Shown: positions 21,125 through 32,400 of the stretch, in pieces
How positions within the stretch are numbered: position 1 is the stretch's first letter
Layout of the letters: each line of letters begins with the position of its first letter
NCBI RefSeq assembly: GCF_963662255.1
Contig: NC_085050.1
Span: forward strand, 5,527,194 to 5,591,193
Reading direction: 5' to 3'
DNA length: 64,000 nucleotides
Source: Cinclus cinclus
Taxonomy: Eukaryota; Chordata; Aves; Passeriformes; Cinclidae
Position numbers and translations under genes: made by a program
Notes under the pieces: generated by a model
Databases searched by the model: none
Seen by the model: only the letters and a program-made list of their open reading frames with translations
What the model was told of the DNA's origin: nothing

Positions 21125-23030
21125 CACAGACCAGCATCTGCCCCTTCTGCCTTCCAGATCTTCTCCCAGGAGCTACCAGCACAGAAATCCATCTCCCACG
21201 TTATCCACAATGCCACTGCACCTCACCCAGTCTGCCCTGACAGGTTTGAAGGGATCAGAGGGAGTACAGACACACAGACAACAAGCAGCACAGTAAAGCA
21301 CAGCTCCTCCCAAACCCTGAGCTTCTCTGGCAGTGCCAAAGGTCACCTCTGTTCCCAGTGATGGGCTCAGGCACAAGAACCACAAGCCCTGATGCTGACA
21401 GCCTCAGTGAGAAGCTGATGAGAAATAAGGACATGAGCTGGACTTTTGCTCAAGGCTGTGTGCAATTTCCTCCAAAAATGCAGCCAGAGGTGGAATTTGC
21501 TACACAAAGCCTTAGAAATAATTATCTTCACTCAACACATCATCTTGTTGTGGTACCTCTCTCCTAGGGCTTTTATTGTTTCCTGTAATGGCATACAAGA
21601 CTGCATTGAGAAGCTAAATATGGATTAAAGGGTCTTATTTTTGAGGTTTTTACAGTCCTGAGGGCTCAAGTTCACTGTTCCCCCTCACACTATCCTTGTT
21701 CTGCTGCTACCCCTGATCCACCTACTTCTGCAGGAGTTTGGCCTGAGTAAGGAAAGTGGTATTTGCTTTCTTTTTGAGGCAAATGCCTGAGAGATTAAAA
21801 GAAATAATCTTTGTCACTTGTTTTGGGTAAGCCGGACGTTCAACATGTTGGTATTTTGGGGACATATTATAGACTACTGTAAGTTCTGTTTTTTCAGATC
21901 TGTATTTCATGTAAATATTTCCTTAGTACACTTGCAATTTAAGAACTGAGATATAAAATAAAATTATTCTAGTCAGATTCATGACCATTATTTCTTTCTC
22001 TCTTCAGTTCCTAGTCTCAGAAAAACTAAAATCCTTCAGGAAGATAATAAACAAGGGGTTGAAAAAGCCTTGGCTGAGGAGAAAGCCAGTGTTTTACATA
22101 CCATCCTGAGCTTTAGGGTGCAGACTTCAGCTTCCAGCTTACCAAAGCCTAAAATCATCTGAAGGCATCTTCCCAGGGAATTGCTGATGGGCCCAGTAAC
22201 ACTCCCACATCCCAGGAAACTGAAGGTGCCTGAGATAAAGAGTTTGTGGGTACTCTGGAATTCTTGTCATGGGGCTGATAAAAGCCTGGCAAAACAAAAG
22301 AGTAGAAGAAACCCTTTGATAGTCTCCTCTGTAAACAACATGGGAAGGAGAGAAAAACAAAAGTTATTCCAAACTTACTTGTTTGTGAGAATTAAAGAAA
22401 AAAAAATCAGGACTAGATAAGTGTATCTAAACAATAGCAGGCAAATGCTGAATGACAACTCCACAGAACTACACACACTATGAAGAAAAAAATAAATAAC
22501 AGAAAACCCCCAACAGTGAGGCTATGAGATCAATTTAATTATTAGGTGGTCTCTTATTGAATTAGTGTGAGCTAAAAATTTTCACTTAAAAAGCTATAAC
22601 TTAGAGTGTTTCTGCCAAAATCAGAAACTTTGCTCATATTCTCATATCCACTTTTCATATTACACATCACACCACATTCCTGTAGCCCAGGCAGAAGTGC
22701 AGCATTCTCCTGCTCTGGTGCTGACCCCCACACCCAAATCCTCTTCCAACAGATGAAGAAATAGAAGCAGGGTCTGTTAGCTTTGAGAATTTTTATTTGT
22801 TTCAGAAGGGTTGTTTGTTGTTTGTTTTTTTTTTTTTTATTTCAGAACACACCTGATCACTTTTAAGCCCAGTGCCAAACTCGGGAAGCTCTGGGATGGC
22901 TCCTGCCTCCCTCAACACATCTTCACACTGATCCTCCAACCCACATTCTGCAGGGCACAGCTCACACAGCACCAGTGACCCTCACACATCTCAGCAGCCC
23001 AGCAGCAGCTTTCCCCACTCTTCACCACTC
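21125..23030. other. CD8A copy 1 3' UTR and spacer
   Basis: No coding exon is supported. AATAAA at 21957-21962 is the likely end of the CD8A copy 1 transcript. A T-run lies at about 22826-22839. The rest shows nothing I can name. Confidence 0.5.
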
Positions 23031-23035
23031 TTTTA

Positions 23036-23505
23036 TGCCCAGTGATATAAACACAGTTCCTAAACCATTTTCCATAACTCAGCTGTCAGTAGCAGCACAA
23101 ACAGCAGCATCTGTATTCTGACAGACCCAGGAATCAGGAGGCTTCTTGGCAAAGGGCTAGTTAAAAAAAAAAATTTAAAAAAAAAAAAGAAATTAAACTA
23201 AAAACTTTACACAGAAAGATAATCAACAGGAAAACCTGTGTGGGCAAAGTTCCAGGAAGTGTCACTCATACCCCTGTGCCAGTGGTCACAGAGGCAGCAG
23301 CAAGGGCCTCTCCACTGGAACACACAATGAGCTTTGGGGCAGGACAGAAGGAACCTGTGGTGAGACAGGTGAGAAAAAAAAACACAAATAGATAAAGAAT
23401 AAGCAAATCACAAATTCTGGACTAGAAACTAATTGCTTCCAAAATTCTTTTTTTTTTCCTCAGTGTTTTGCCACAGATGCCAAGCATTGTTACTTTACCC
23501 AAGAG
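23036..23505 (+). repeat. CD8A upstream module, copy M2 (internally deleted)
   Basis: It is homologous to M1 and M3: CCTAAACCATTTTCC, TCTGACAGACCCAGGAA, CCAGGAAGTG, GGCAGCAGCAAGGGC, CAAATTCTGGACTAGAAA. It is about half the length of M1, so a central piece is missing, and it has A-runs at 23162-23190. Confidence 0.7.
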
Positions 23506-23635
23506 GGTCCTGACCCCCCAAAGAGCGGCACAGCCTTCCAAGCCAAGTGACAAAAATCATCTCAGCTGTGCTGCACTGTTCCCAAGGACAGACACTCCAG
23601 AAGATGGCTGGGGTCATCTCAGCCTCTGGGTAGCA
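23470..23635 (+). pseudogene. Relic CD8A promoter and exon 1
   Basis: This stretch aligns by eye to the copy 1 region 15706-15880: CCACAGATGCCAAGC, AGAGGGTCCTGA, CCAAAGAGCGGCACAGCC, ATCATCTCAGCTGTGCTGCA, GACACTCCAGAAGATGG. The CRE-like TGACATCA segment is absent (a gap of about 14 bp at 23513). An ATG at 23604 opens MAGVISASG and stops at TAG 23631-23633, with no splice donor or further exons before M3 begins. It is a dead third copy of the 5' end. Confidence 0.75.
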
Positions 23636-24492
23636 GCCCCAATAGCAAAGGCATCAAACTCAGCAGCACCTGGTTTCTGACAGACCAAGGAAGAAAAGGA
23701 GCTTCTTTGCAAAGGTGTAATAAAAAAACCGCTCACACAGAAAAGCAATCAATAGCAAAGCCAAGGAGAAAGAAATCAAACACCAGCCCAGCCCCTTGCA
23801 CTCTAGTGAAATGCTTCTTGCATGCAAAAGTCCAGGAAGCATTCTCCATCCCCATGTGCAAGTGGTAACCTGGAGGCAGCAGGAAGGGTCCTCTCTGGTG
23901 AAGCATAAAAGAGTTTTTGAAGAGCAGAAGGCACTGTGGTTAAAGAAAAGAACCATGGGTTTGAAAACAAAGAAAAGTCAAAGCACTCACTTGTGCAAGG
24001 GGCAGTCTCAACAGGTTCCAGTTCCTAGACCAATTACCTGGCATGAAAAGGCGTTTGCTGAACAACAGCAATGAAGAACAGAACAAAGAAGGAGTGCAAT
24101 GACAACAGAGAAGTACCCATCTGAGTGCCAGAAACCTGTGCTTGGTGATAAACAACACATGTGGATCTACACCATGAAGCCCTCTGTCACTGTGGGCTCT
24201 GCCATGCACATGGGACTCCATGAAGGTGCTCAAGAGAAGGAGGCAGGATCCCTACCAAGAAAAGCATTCCAGGGCCTGCACCAAAGGATGGGGCTGCTCT
24301 GTATCTTCTGCATGGAAGCTGCAAGGAGGGAACAGCAGGCTGTGGTGGCTGATCCTAGCTCAGCCATGAGCAGCATCACTTTGGATGTCTAAGAAAGTCA
24401 GCCAGAAAAAAAATTTTTGAGGAACTCCTAAGAAATGATGAGGTTAAAGGGACGCAAAATTCCGGACTTGAACTGAATGCATCCTGATGCTG
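23636..24492 (+). repeat. CD8A upstream module, copy M3
   Basis: It is homologous to M1 (14753-15620) in the same order: GCCCCAATAG, TTCTGACAGA, ACACCAGCCCAGCCCC, TCCAGGAAGCAT, CCTGGAGGCAGCAG, GCTGTGGTGGCTGATCCTA, GCCATGAGCAGCATCACT. The divergence is clearly higher than in the 24493-25937 block that follows. Confidence 0.75.
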
Positions 24493-24597
24493 GGGTCCTG
24501 ATGACATCACATCCTCCCCAAAGAGCTACACAGCCTCCCAAGAGAAGGGACAGAGATCATCTCAGCTGTGCTGCAAGCACGGACACCCCAGGAGAAG

Positions 24598-24643
24598 ATG
24601 GACACATCTGCTGCCCTGCTCCTGCTGCTTGCTCTGGAATTCT
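24598..24643 (+). pseudogene. CD8A copy 2 exon 1
   Basis: It codes the same 15 residues as copy 1 with two silent changes (ACG to ACA, CTC to CTT) and the same donor GTGAGT. The last base T joins GA of exon 2 to give a stop. Confidence 0.8.
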
Positions 24644-25090
24644 GTGAGTACAGACACGGGGTTGTGCAGCCCCTTCACTTCAGCCAGCAAAGGGGATCTG
24701 GAGGGGTGGCTGCAGCAGCACCTGCACTGGAAAGGGAGATTGATCCAGTGAGTGGTTCTGGAGGGGACGGAGAAGGGTGGGAAAAGAGGTTTAGAAGTTA
24801 GAGTTCATAGGGAGCTTGTACAGCTTATCACTTCAGAGAAGCTGGGAAGGTGTAATGTCCCTGAGAAGGCACTGGAAGGGCAGCACCCATCTTTCAAGAC
24901 CGGGTGGCTGATTGCTGAGCACCCTCCGTGCACCATCCCAGCAAGGATTCCATGAAAACCTCCACATCATCCAGACAGCGTGACCCTCCCTTTCCATTTG
25001 TACTTCCAGCCCATGGGCAGGGAGGGAGGTTTCCTCAGAGAACCCTTTGATTCTTCCCAAATGGTTCCAGCAAGCATTTCTCTCCTGCAG

Positions 25091-25450
25091 GATGCCCTGG
25101 GATTTACGGCCAGTCACTTGAGATAAAGGTCAGGTCTCCCAGGGACATCACCCAGCTCCAGGTGGGACAGAGGCTGGAGCTGGAGTGTCAGACTCACAAG
25201 AACAGTGGTGCATTCTGGATCCGCCAGGACAAGAGGAGAACCCTTCACTTCATTGTCTTCATCAATTCCGTGTCCCGGACCACATATGGGAATCAGGGAA
25301 CAGCCACACGCTTTGACACGAGCAAACACAACACAGTCTATAATTTGGTAGTGAAATCTTTCACACCACAGGATGAGGGGAGCTATTTCTGTGTGGTGAA
25401 TTACAACCAAAGCCTGTACTTCAGCCCCGTCCAGCCTGCCTTCTTATCAG
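25091..25450 (+). pseudogene. CD8A copy 2 exon 2, Ig V domain
   Basis: The acceptor CTCTCCTGCAG and the donor GTCAGT are intact. The V frame is open after the first split codon. The CDR3-like loop reads NYNQSLYFSP, closer to the chicken NQMLYFS that I recall than copy 1 is. Confidence 0.8.
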
Positions 25451-26021
25451 GTCAGTAACACCTTCACCCAACCTCACTCAGCCCTGCCAACATGCCCAGC
25501 ACCCCCTGCCCGTGCCCTTTTTAACCAGCCATCCCTCCCACAAACCCCATTTCCCAGCTTGCTCCTGCCCAAGGCATCCTGTCACCAACTGTCCCTCCTG
25601 CCAGAGGCTCCCTGCTTCCCTTCTCTCCTCCTGGGACTGCTCCTGCCCCAAAGGCAAGCGTGATGGGGCAGACCCAGCACCATCTTCCCATCCTCACTTC
25701 CCCACCCCACCCATGGCTCTGAAGGGAGAAGACTACAGCAAAGTCCACCACCACCCCCTCCTTCCTCAGCACACGCAGGTCCCAAAAGTACTACCAAGCT
25801 CAGGGGGCTCAGACTTTGTGAGGATGGTGTCAGAGAGTGAGAAACAAGGAGGCTGCAGCTCCCTCTTGGCTCTTGGGAGACCCTCCTTGGGAGAGTCCCC
25901 CTTCAAAATGGGCTCTGTGAAGATCTCCCAGAGCTGAGGCACAGAAACAGCCATGCCCGGGCATGGCAGAATTATATTATTTTATTTCCTTACATTCTGA
26001 ATTAATCCATTTCATTCATAG

Positions 26022-26111
26022 CTGCTACTGTCCTGTCACCCATCACACCAGAACCCACCACCTAGTGGGACATCACTGAAAAGGACTCCTGCCTGAAGAC
26101 ACCAGATCCAG
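26022..26111 (+). pseudogene. CD8A copy 2 exon 3, stalk with TAG stop
   Basis: The acceptor is TTTCATTCATAG and the donor GTACCC. In the inherited phase it reads AATVLSPITPEPTT, then TAG at 26063-26065, then WDITEKDSCLKTPDP. The length is 90 nt against 84 in copy 1. Confidence 0.8.
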
Positions 26112-26574
26112 GTACCCTGGATGCAGGGAGGGAGAGGGGAGGAGGTAGACCCACTGATAGCAAGGGGGATCCTTCAGTTATTTTGGGATGGGGGGAGAGT
26201 GAAAATCCATATAGCTTTAGCAGAGGATTTGAAGGATTAAATTTCATCATTTCATCCCCCATAGGAAAGGCTAAGTATGATGTAAAAAGCATGAGCATGT
26301 CCCAGGCACACCAGACACAGGGAGAGGGAAGGTAGAGCCTCGGGGCCCAGGTCTGTTTTTAGCCTCATCAGAGGACACAGGAAAACTTTTTGGCCACATG
26401 TCCTCTCTCCAGCTCCCAGGAAAATGCTGACAGAAGTAGAACATCACTGAAGGCCCAGGGGAAGCTCTCTGCCTCAGGCATACCAGGCAGGGCTCCGGGA
26501 AGCTCCTTTGGCCCCGAACTGGGTGTAACACCAGCTGTGAGCATATGGTGGACCTTCCCTCTTTATTTCTGCAG

Positions 26575-26688
26575 GCAGCATGCAGGAAAACCTGGAACAC
26601 TTCTGTCTCGCGTTCCTCTGGATCCCCTTGGCAGGCCTCTGTCTCCTGCTCCTCCAGCTCCTGGCCACCAGCCTCATGCTGCATCGAC
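26575..26688 (+). pseudogene. CD8A copy 2 exon 4, membrane segment, open
   Basis: The acceptor is TTTCTGCAG and the donor GTAAGG. It codes GSMQENLEHFCLAFLWIPLA followed by a Leu-rich helix ending SLMLHR. It is well diverged from copy 1 exon 4, but open and in phase. Confidence 0.8.
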
Positions 26689-27545
26689 GTAAGGCTCGCC
26701 ACAAACCCCTCTAGATGCACCTTTGGCCTGAGGCCACAGCCCTGTCCCTCAGGGAGTTGGATGTTCTGGCTGCTTTAGGAGGCATGGGATAGCCAGGACA
26801 CAGTGCAAGAGAAGGATCCCTGTTATAGTCACTGCCTGGGTATCTTCCAACAAATCATCTTCACAGTTTCAGAGTGACCCTCCCCTCCCACTCCAGCTCT
26901 TTCCAATGATTTTGTACAAAGGAGGTGCAATAATCTGACTGCAGCATCAGGGATTCTTCCCCAACAAAAGGCCATGTGTTACATATGGGAAGCGTTGCCT
27001 TGAAAATGCATTTTCTCTATTCAATGTCATTGCACATGGCATGTGACACACACCAAAATTAAATGTACAGACATTGAACAGAAAGCTGTTCAGAAAACTG
27101 AGCAAAAGCACTCTTCTGTATTGCAGTCTCTGTAAGATTTGTTATTGTTCCAAATTAAACTACTATGTCCTGACCCAGAGATTAATTATTTATTGCCTGT
27201 TCTTCTGCTGGGAGCCTACAGAGGACAATCCTGTGGGGAGAAACAGGACATGGGTATCTAAACTCAAAAAAGCATTTCAGTAAGACGAACACATGTACAA
27301 GAAAGTCCTTGCTACTGCATGGAATCCTAATGTAGGATAAACAGAGTAATATAAAACCCCAAGCAATAAAAAAAATACATTACTAATAGTAATGCTCCAC
27401 TGTGCAGTGCTGCACTAAGACCCCAGTCCTGAAGCAATACTAATCCAGGCAAGAATGATGCAGTGAAGAACTAGGAGTAGGAAATCTTTGGGTTTGGGTT
27501 TTTTCGTCATTTTGTCAGGTTTACTTGTTGGTGCTTTTTCTGCAG

Positions 27546-27667
27546 TCCTTCATTTGCACAGGAAATCAACTTCTAAAAAAAATTACAACACTGACAGTGG
27601 TAACTACCCCCCTGAAGACAGCTCCGAATCCACTGCACAGTGGAATCTTCCCATTTTTGACCTCTAG
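27546..27667 (+). CDS. Candidate alternative cytoplasmic-tail exon of CD8A copy 2
   Basis: A strong acceptor (GGTGCTTTTTCTGCAG) ends at 27545. With the phase inherited from exon 4 the frame is open for 41 residues to TAG at 27665-27667. The tail runs LLHLHRKSTSKKNYNTDSGN, then YPPEDSSES, and ends LPIFDL. It has two tyrosines, several serines and acidic residues, and no cysteine, so it cannot form the CxC Lck clasp. I do not recognise it. It sits about 860 bp after exon 4, where copy 1 has its CRC exon (about 950 bp). An open frame of this length has roughly a one in seven chance, so the exon is plausible, not proven. Confidence 0.45.
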
Positions 27668-28480
27668 TACCACTGCAACAGATATCATGAGTTAGCATAA
27701 ACCTATAAGGAAAGGGAGTTTAAAAGCAAATCCACCTCTCCATCTGTGGATTTTCTGTGAGATCCTACACGTTCATGGACTGCTGTCCATCCCAAGATAC
27801 CTGGGAGGTAAAACTTGTCCTTCTGTCTCTTCTTACACAAGGTTTTCTATCACTGAGCTCCTTAAATTTTAGTATGTTTTACAAATACACCAAACATGCT
27901 GCACTGAACTGCTCTGATTCCACCTTTGCTGCAATAGCAGCACAGTCCTCTCCCCAGCAGGTCAGAAGGCTGAGAGGACCAAAACAGTTGGGGTGAGCAC
28001 CAAAACAAACCCTTTTGTAGTCACTGCGCCAGTTTCACACTGAATAACCCAAAAATTACCAACTTCACCACAGAACCCTCCAGCAGAGGCAGTGACACAG
28101 CACAGCTCCCCAAAGCAACACTGACTTTTCTTTGCCAGCTCTTTTCACGCAGTGCCTTGATCAGCTTGTGCTCCAGCTCAGATCAGCTGCACCCAGCACT
28201 GCACCTTGGATTTAAACCTATGTCTCAAAAGAGCCTGTGAAGTTTTCCACTGACAGGTGGAGTGGAGGAACAATATTCTTTACAATCCACTTACAATCTG
28301 GGTTTTCTTTAGAGGACCTTTGCACCCCTACTAATAAGGTACCAATAGAAAGCAAAACCAAAACCACATATTTTGCACTAAAATGTTAAGAAGCAATTGC
28401 AAATACCAGTGCAGCAGTGAGAAGTGCCAAGAGCAACTCCAGTCCTGCATACTTACACCTCTAGCAAATCATGTAAGCTC
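27668..28480. other. Downstream of CD8A copy 2, no gene seen
   Basis: This is probably the 3' UTR of copy 2 if transcribed. A candidate poly(A) signal AATAAA lies at 28551-28556. I found no counterpart of the copy 1 CRC or tail exons. Confidence 0.45.
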
Positions 28481-28979
28481 AGGGCAAATTGGCTGGGTTT
28501 GTGGTTGAGCGGCAATGTCTGGGCAAGGAGCCTGGACTGCTGCTTGCACTAATAAAAAGAGGAGGACTGGCTGAGCTGGAGGGCAGAGAAGCAGCTCAAG
28601 GGTGCTTGTTTGTGCATGCAGGAAGCTGTTGTTGGACAGGCCCTACAGATCTGACAGCTTTTGGTTACAGCACATGGAAGAGGTTCCAGCTCCACAGTGA
28701 GCTGACTGAGCAGGGTGCAGAGGCAGAACCTGGAAACTGTTACAGACTGACACAGGGTTAACTGGAGTGTGGCATAGAGAATGACTTCCAAAGAGGAGCA
28801 GAAGGAATGCATTTGTCCAGAGGGTGATGGTTACCGAATTTCACACTTGCTCCCAGCTAATAATGCTCATAACTGCTACAATCTGCTAGGTAACAATTGG
28901 ATTTCACTATTTTGTATTTGCCTCAGCAATTATTATAAATTGCAACCACTTCTGTACATATGGGGCAAATTGTGATTGC

Positions 28980-29450
28980 TTTTGTGGACAGTGTAACTAA
29001 AATTGTGCAAGAAGCAAGGCTATCACAAGACGTAAGCGTGCTCACAAAAGATGTATCACAAGATAGGACTGCTCTTGCAAAATGTGCAACCAAGACAGCA
29101 CAGCCAGAGAACAATACAACATAAAAGGAGAATACCAAGTCCAAAGAGGCATCAGAAGACCAGTCCAGGCCTTCTCCCTGACAGACCCTCCGAGACCGTA
29201 GCTGTGGATTTAGGCAACACTGTGGCAACCTGAGGCGGAGTTGTGGCAAACTGGCTCCAAAAATGCGCAGTCATTTGGGAAAGTAATGCAAAAGCAACAG
29301 TATAAAGGATTGCTTGCTAAAGAATTGGGTGTGCCTCTGGCTGTTGCCATGTACCCAGCACAGTTAGTTTTGCTTTGTCGATCAGTCCCTTATTTTTCCC
29401 TACTAAACTCATGAAATTTTGAGGAGTGGGCTTTGTGTCTCACACTGGTA
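28980..29450 (+). mobile_element. Candidate LTR retroelement relic
   Basis: The stretch 29190-29450 looks LTR-like: TGTGGCAACCTGAGGCGGAG, a TATAAAGG box at about 29301, a TTGTCGATCAGTCCCTTATT tract, and a TGTCTCACA end. Upstream, about 45 open codons starting near 28986 match nothing I know. I could not find paired LTRs, a primer-binding site or target duplications, so this may be a solo LTR or only chance similarity. Confidence 0.3.
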
Positions 29451-32400
29451 TGATCCAAACCACCAGTTCCTAAATACAGGCCCAGTAGAACTCAGAAAGA
29501 GCTTATAGGAGGCTGTGAACAACTCCAGTTCCTGTATTTCTCTACAGGACTGCCAACAATGCAAACTTGATGTCATAAAGAAAGATTAAGTCGCTCTCAT
29601 CTCACATATACACATTTTTGCAAACAACTTTTCCTATTTACATTTGAAATTAATTCACAGTAGTGATGTAACACCACATTACATCTTTGCTCACTATAAA
29701 TCTTTGCGGCCAGACTTTTTTTTTTCTTTAATCTCTCATTCTGAAAGCTTCCCTACACTTCAGTCTCCCACTCACAAAAGGAAAGGAGCAAGAGTTGGGA
29801 TGGATTAAGGACCATGTTATTCCTCTCTGCCCAAGACAAATCAACCTCTGAAGTGATAAGCACAGGAAGAAAAACTGTATCTTGCAGTGGGCAAACAAAC
29901 CTTGCAAGGAAAATCTAACCCAAACTTACTGCCTTTAAGTTGGCAAGTTGGCTCCGAGTGTTAAGTAACTTCAACCTTGAATTTTAGCAGCAGCCATCCT
30001 GTAAGGTGTCAAAAAGAAAAATTCAAAGGAACAGGATACAGACAGGTCTAAGCTAACTGAGATCAGAAGCTCTGACTCATTACTGGTAACACAAAGACCC
30101 ACTTCAGCTTCTCCACACGTTAATGAACGTCACAGAGAGGAGACTGAAATCAATACATTGTTTCCATAAAGGAACACTGCTTTTAGGAAGGAAGATTGTT
30201 AGTTCACCCATGCCTAGTTGGGATGTGCAGTGCTGAGGTCACAGCAGGAAAAGCTCTGATTAAAAAATACTTCAGAGAGCAGACAAACCTCCAGAGTACT
30301 AACAGGAGGTGAGGACACGAACTTTATCTAAATGACAACCAAAAATGAACAATTCCTTTGAAGTTTAAAAAGGCTATGTGCTACTTTCCTTTCCTACTCT
30401 TTTGAAGTTTTGATAATGCTTTGTGACACAAGTCAGACCTGAAACACCACAAGAAGACATCACAATACATTTCCTATTTAAGGCATTTACAAAAAATTAA
30501 ATTCGAGTCTATTAATAGATGTTGAACTGACACTATGAACAAGCTGCTGCTACAAAAATCATATTTATAAACATCCATTACTTTCAGAGCACCCATAAGT
30601 TAAATTTTATATAAGCATGGTTGAAAAATTCTTGACTTGATGCCTATACACAGCACTAAAGGGTGCACTTGCTCAGAGCTGCTGTTCTGACAGTCTGCAA
30701 AGGGGAGAAGCATCCATCAGCTGCAAGCCCAGCACAGTCCAAGGAGTGCCAGGGTGATCTGGATACAGCTACAAGCATACTGAGTGTTTTTACTCCCATC
30801 CTGCAGCTCTAAAAGGCACTTGGGACACACAGGGCTAATCCAGGGACAAGATCAAAGCTTCACAATCTGGTCCAAAAGTGTAATGGAAACACAGATACCT
30901 CAAAATCAAGTACTTTTTTACTGTGGACATCCCCAGCCCATTAGGGACAATGCACACATACCAGATGCCAACTACACTTTAAGCATGTAAATCACAGAGT
31001 TTCATTCACTTTTCCCCTGCAACCATGTTCTGCAGTTACCACCAGAAGCACAGCAGGCAGTATCAGGAGAGAACCCACATCACTTCACAGGGCAAACTGG
31101 ATTATTTGTGCCAACCAAACTGCAGAACTGCTTCCCAAATGCTTGGCCCAACTTCCCGTTAGGGTGAGCACGCATGCTCTCAGTACTGAGCCGTGAGCAT
31201 CATCTGTTGGTGGAGCGGCACAACTGCAAGGATTTTTAAGTCAAGGTACAGGCAGATAGAGAAAGAACGGCAATGATCTGGTGAAAACAGTTCTTGAATT
31301 AGCAATGGAACCATAACATGCACTAGTTAAGTTGATATTTAATAACCAAGGTGAATTTCTACCCTATCTCCATTTAGTAACTGTTCCATCTCTGGGCTTT
31401 AAGCTATCAATATTTATGGGTGTTCACCCCAGTGCTAAAATACCATCAGTGTAACAAACATGCAGCACTCATACTTCAGGCTGGTTGTGTGGGGGTTTGT
31501 TATTATTGGTTAGGTTTGTTGGGTTTTTAATTACTTCATACGCCATTTCATATAGATACAAAGCATTAAGGAATTCCACTCAAAAGAAAATATTAAAAGC
31601 AATTTCAGCGAGACTAGGAAACCTACATGGAAAATAATATCCTCACCCGTTTATTGTTGATTTTACCACTTGGTAACGCAGCTGTTTGGAACTCAGTGTG
31701 AATACAATGTAAGTTTTGCAGAAAATCACACACCTGTATTTTTTCACATGTATCAAATACATCTGAAGTTTAAAATTTGTGTGCCTTGACTCGCTCCTCA
31801 TTTATAATGTCTGTAGGTTTGTCCATTGTCACTGATCCCATAAGAGTCCAAATCAGTCTCTCCAGTCAGGTGACAGACAAATTCAAAAGGTGTAGATTTC
31901 CCAAAGACGGTCTTCTCTGTAGTGCATTGTGCTAGTGCATTCAAACAGTGTGTCAGTGTTCAACCAGACAAGCTTGGGGTTGGTTGTTTGTTGTTTTTTA
32001 ACTACACAATACAGAAATATAATTTTACATGTAGCTTTGCATGCCTTATGGCTGCTTGCCCTACTATAGGACAGTGCAATAAATACAAATATATGCACAC
32101 TAAAAAAGATTTAACTGCCGTGATCTACATCTCCTTTATGAGTACAAATTTACCTAGTCAACAATATGACAAATTTAGCAGAGAAAGTGGCAATGGCAGT
32201 AACATTCTACTACAAAAACAAGGCTAGAAGCAAAGTGTTTTCAAGCTACAGAAAACTTGCTACCTCCTAATATATGATGTAGGGCCCAGTTCTGCCAAGT
32301 GCAGTCATGATCAGTAGATTGCATCAGAACATGCTTTTCCCCCCATTTAACAATGAATACTTCTACAATTTATTTGGTTTTGATAACTGTTTATAAATAG

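Larger units (their letters stand above)
24493..25937 (+). repeat. Near-identical 1.44 kb block, copy B (partner 15734-17178)
   Basis: Same block as at 15734-17178, offset 8759. The intron 2 part appears identical base for base over about 490 bp. The differences are scattered in the 5' flank, exon 1 and intron 1, with five in exon 2. Confidence 0.95.
24598..27667 (+). pseudogene. CD8A-like paralogue (copy 2) with two in-frame stops and a different tail exon
   Basis: Exons by homology to copy 1: 24598-24643, 25091-25450, 26022-26111, 26575-26688, and a candidate last exon 27546-27667. All splice sites and phases are kept. The exon 1/2 junction reads T+GA = TGA where copy 1 has TGC, caused by A at 25092. 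Exon 3 carries TAG at 26063-26065. Exons 2, 4 and the last exon are otherwise open. The V domain differs from copy 1 at F81Y, R123S and L125Y. The last exon bears no relation to the CRC exon. By the usual reading this is a pseudogene. Escapes would be another first exon, skipping of exon 3 (phase 1 at both ends), or an assembly error at 25092. It could instead have been functional until recently. Confidence 0.75.
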
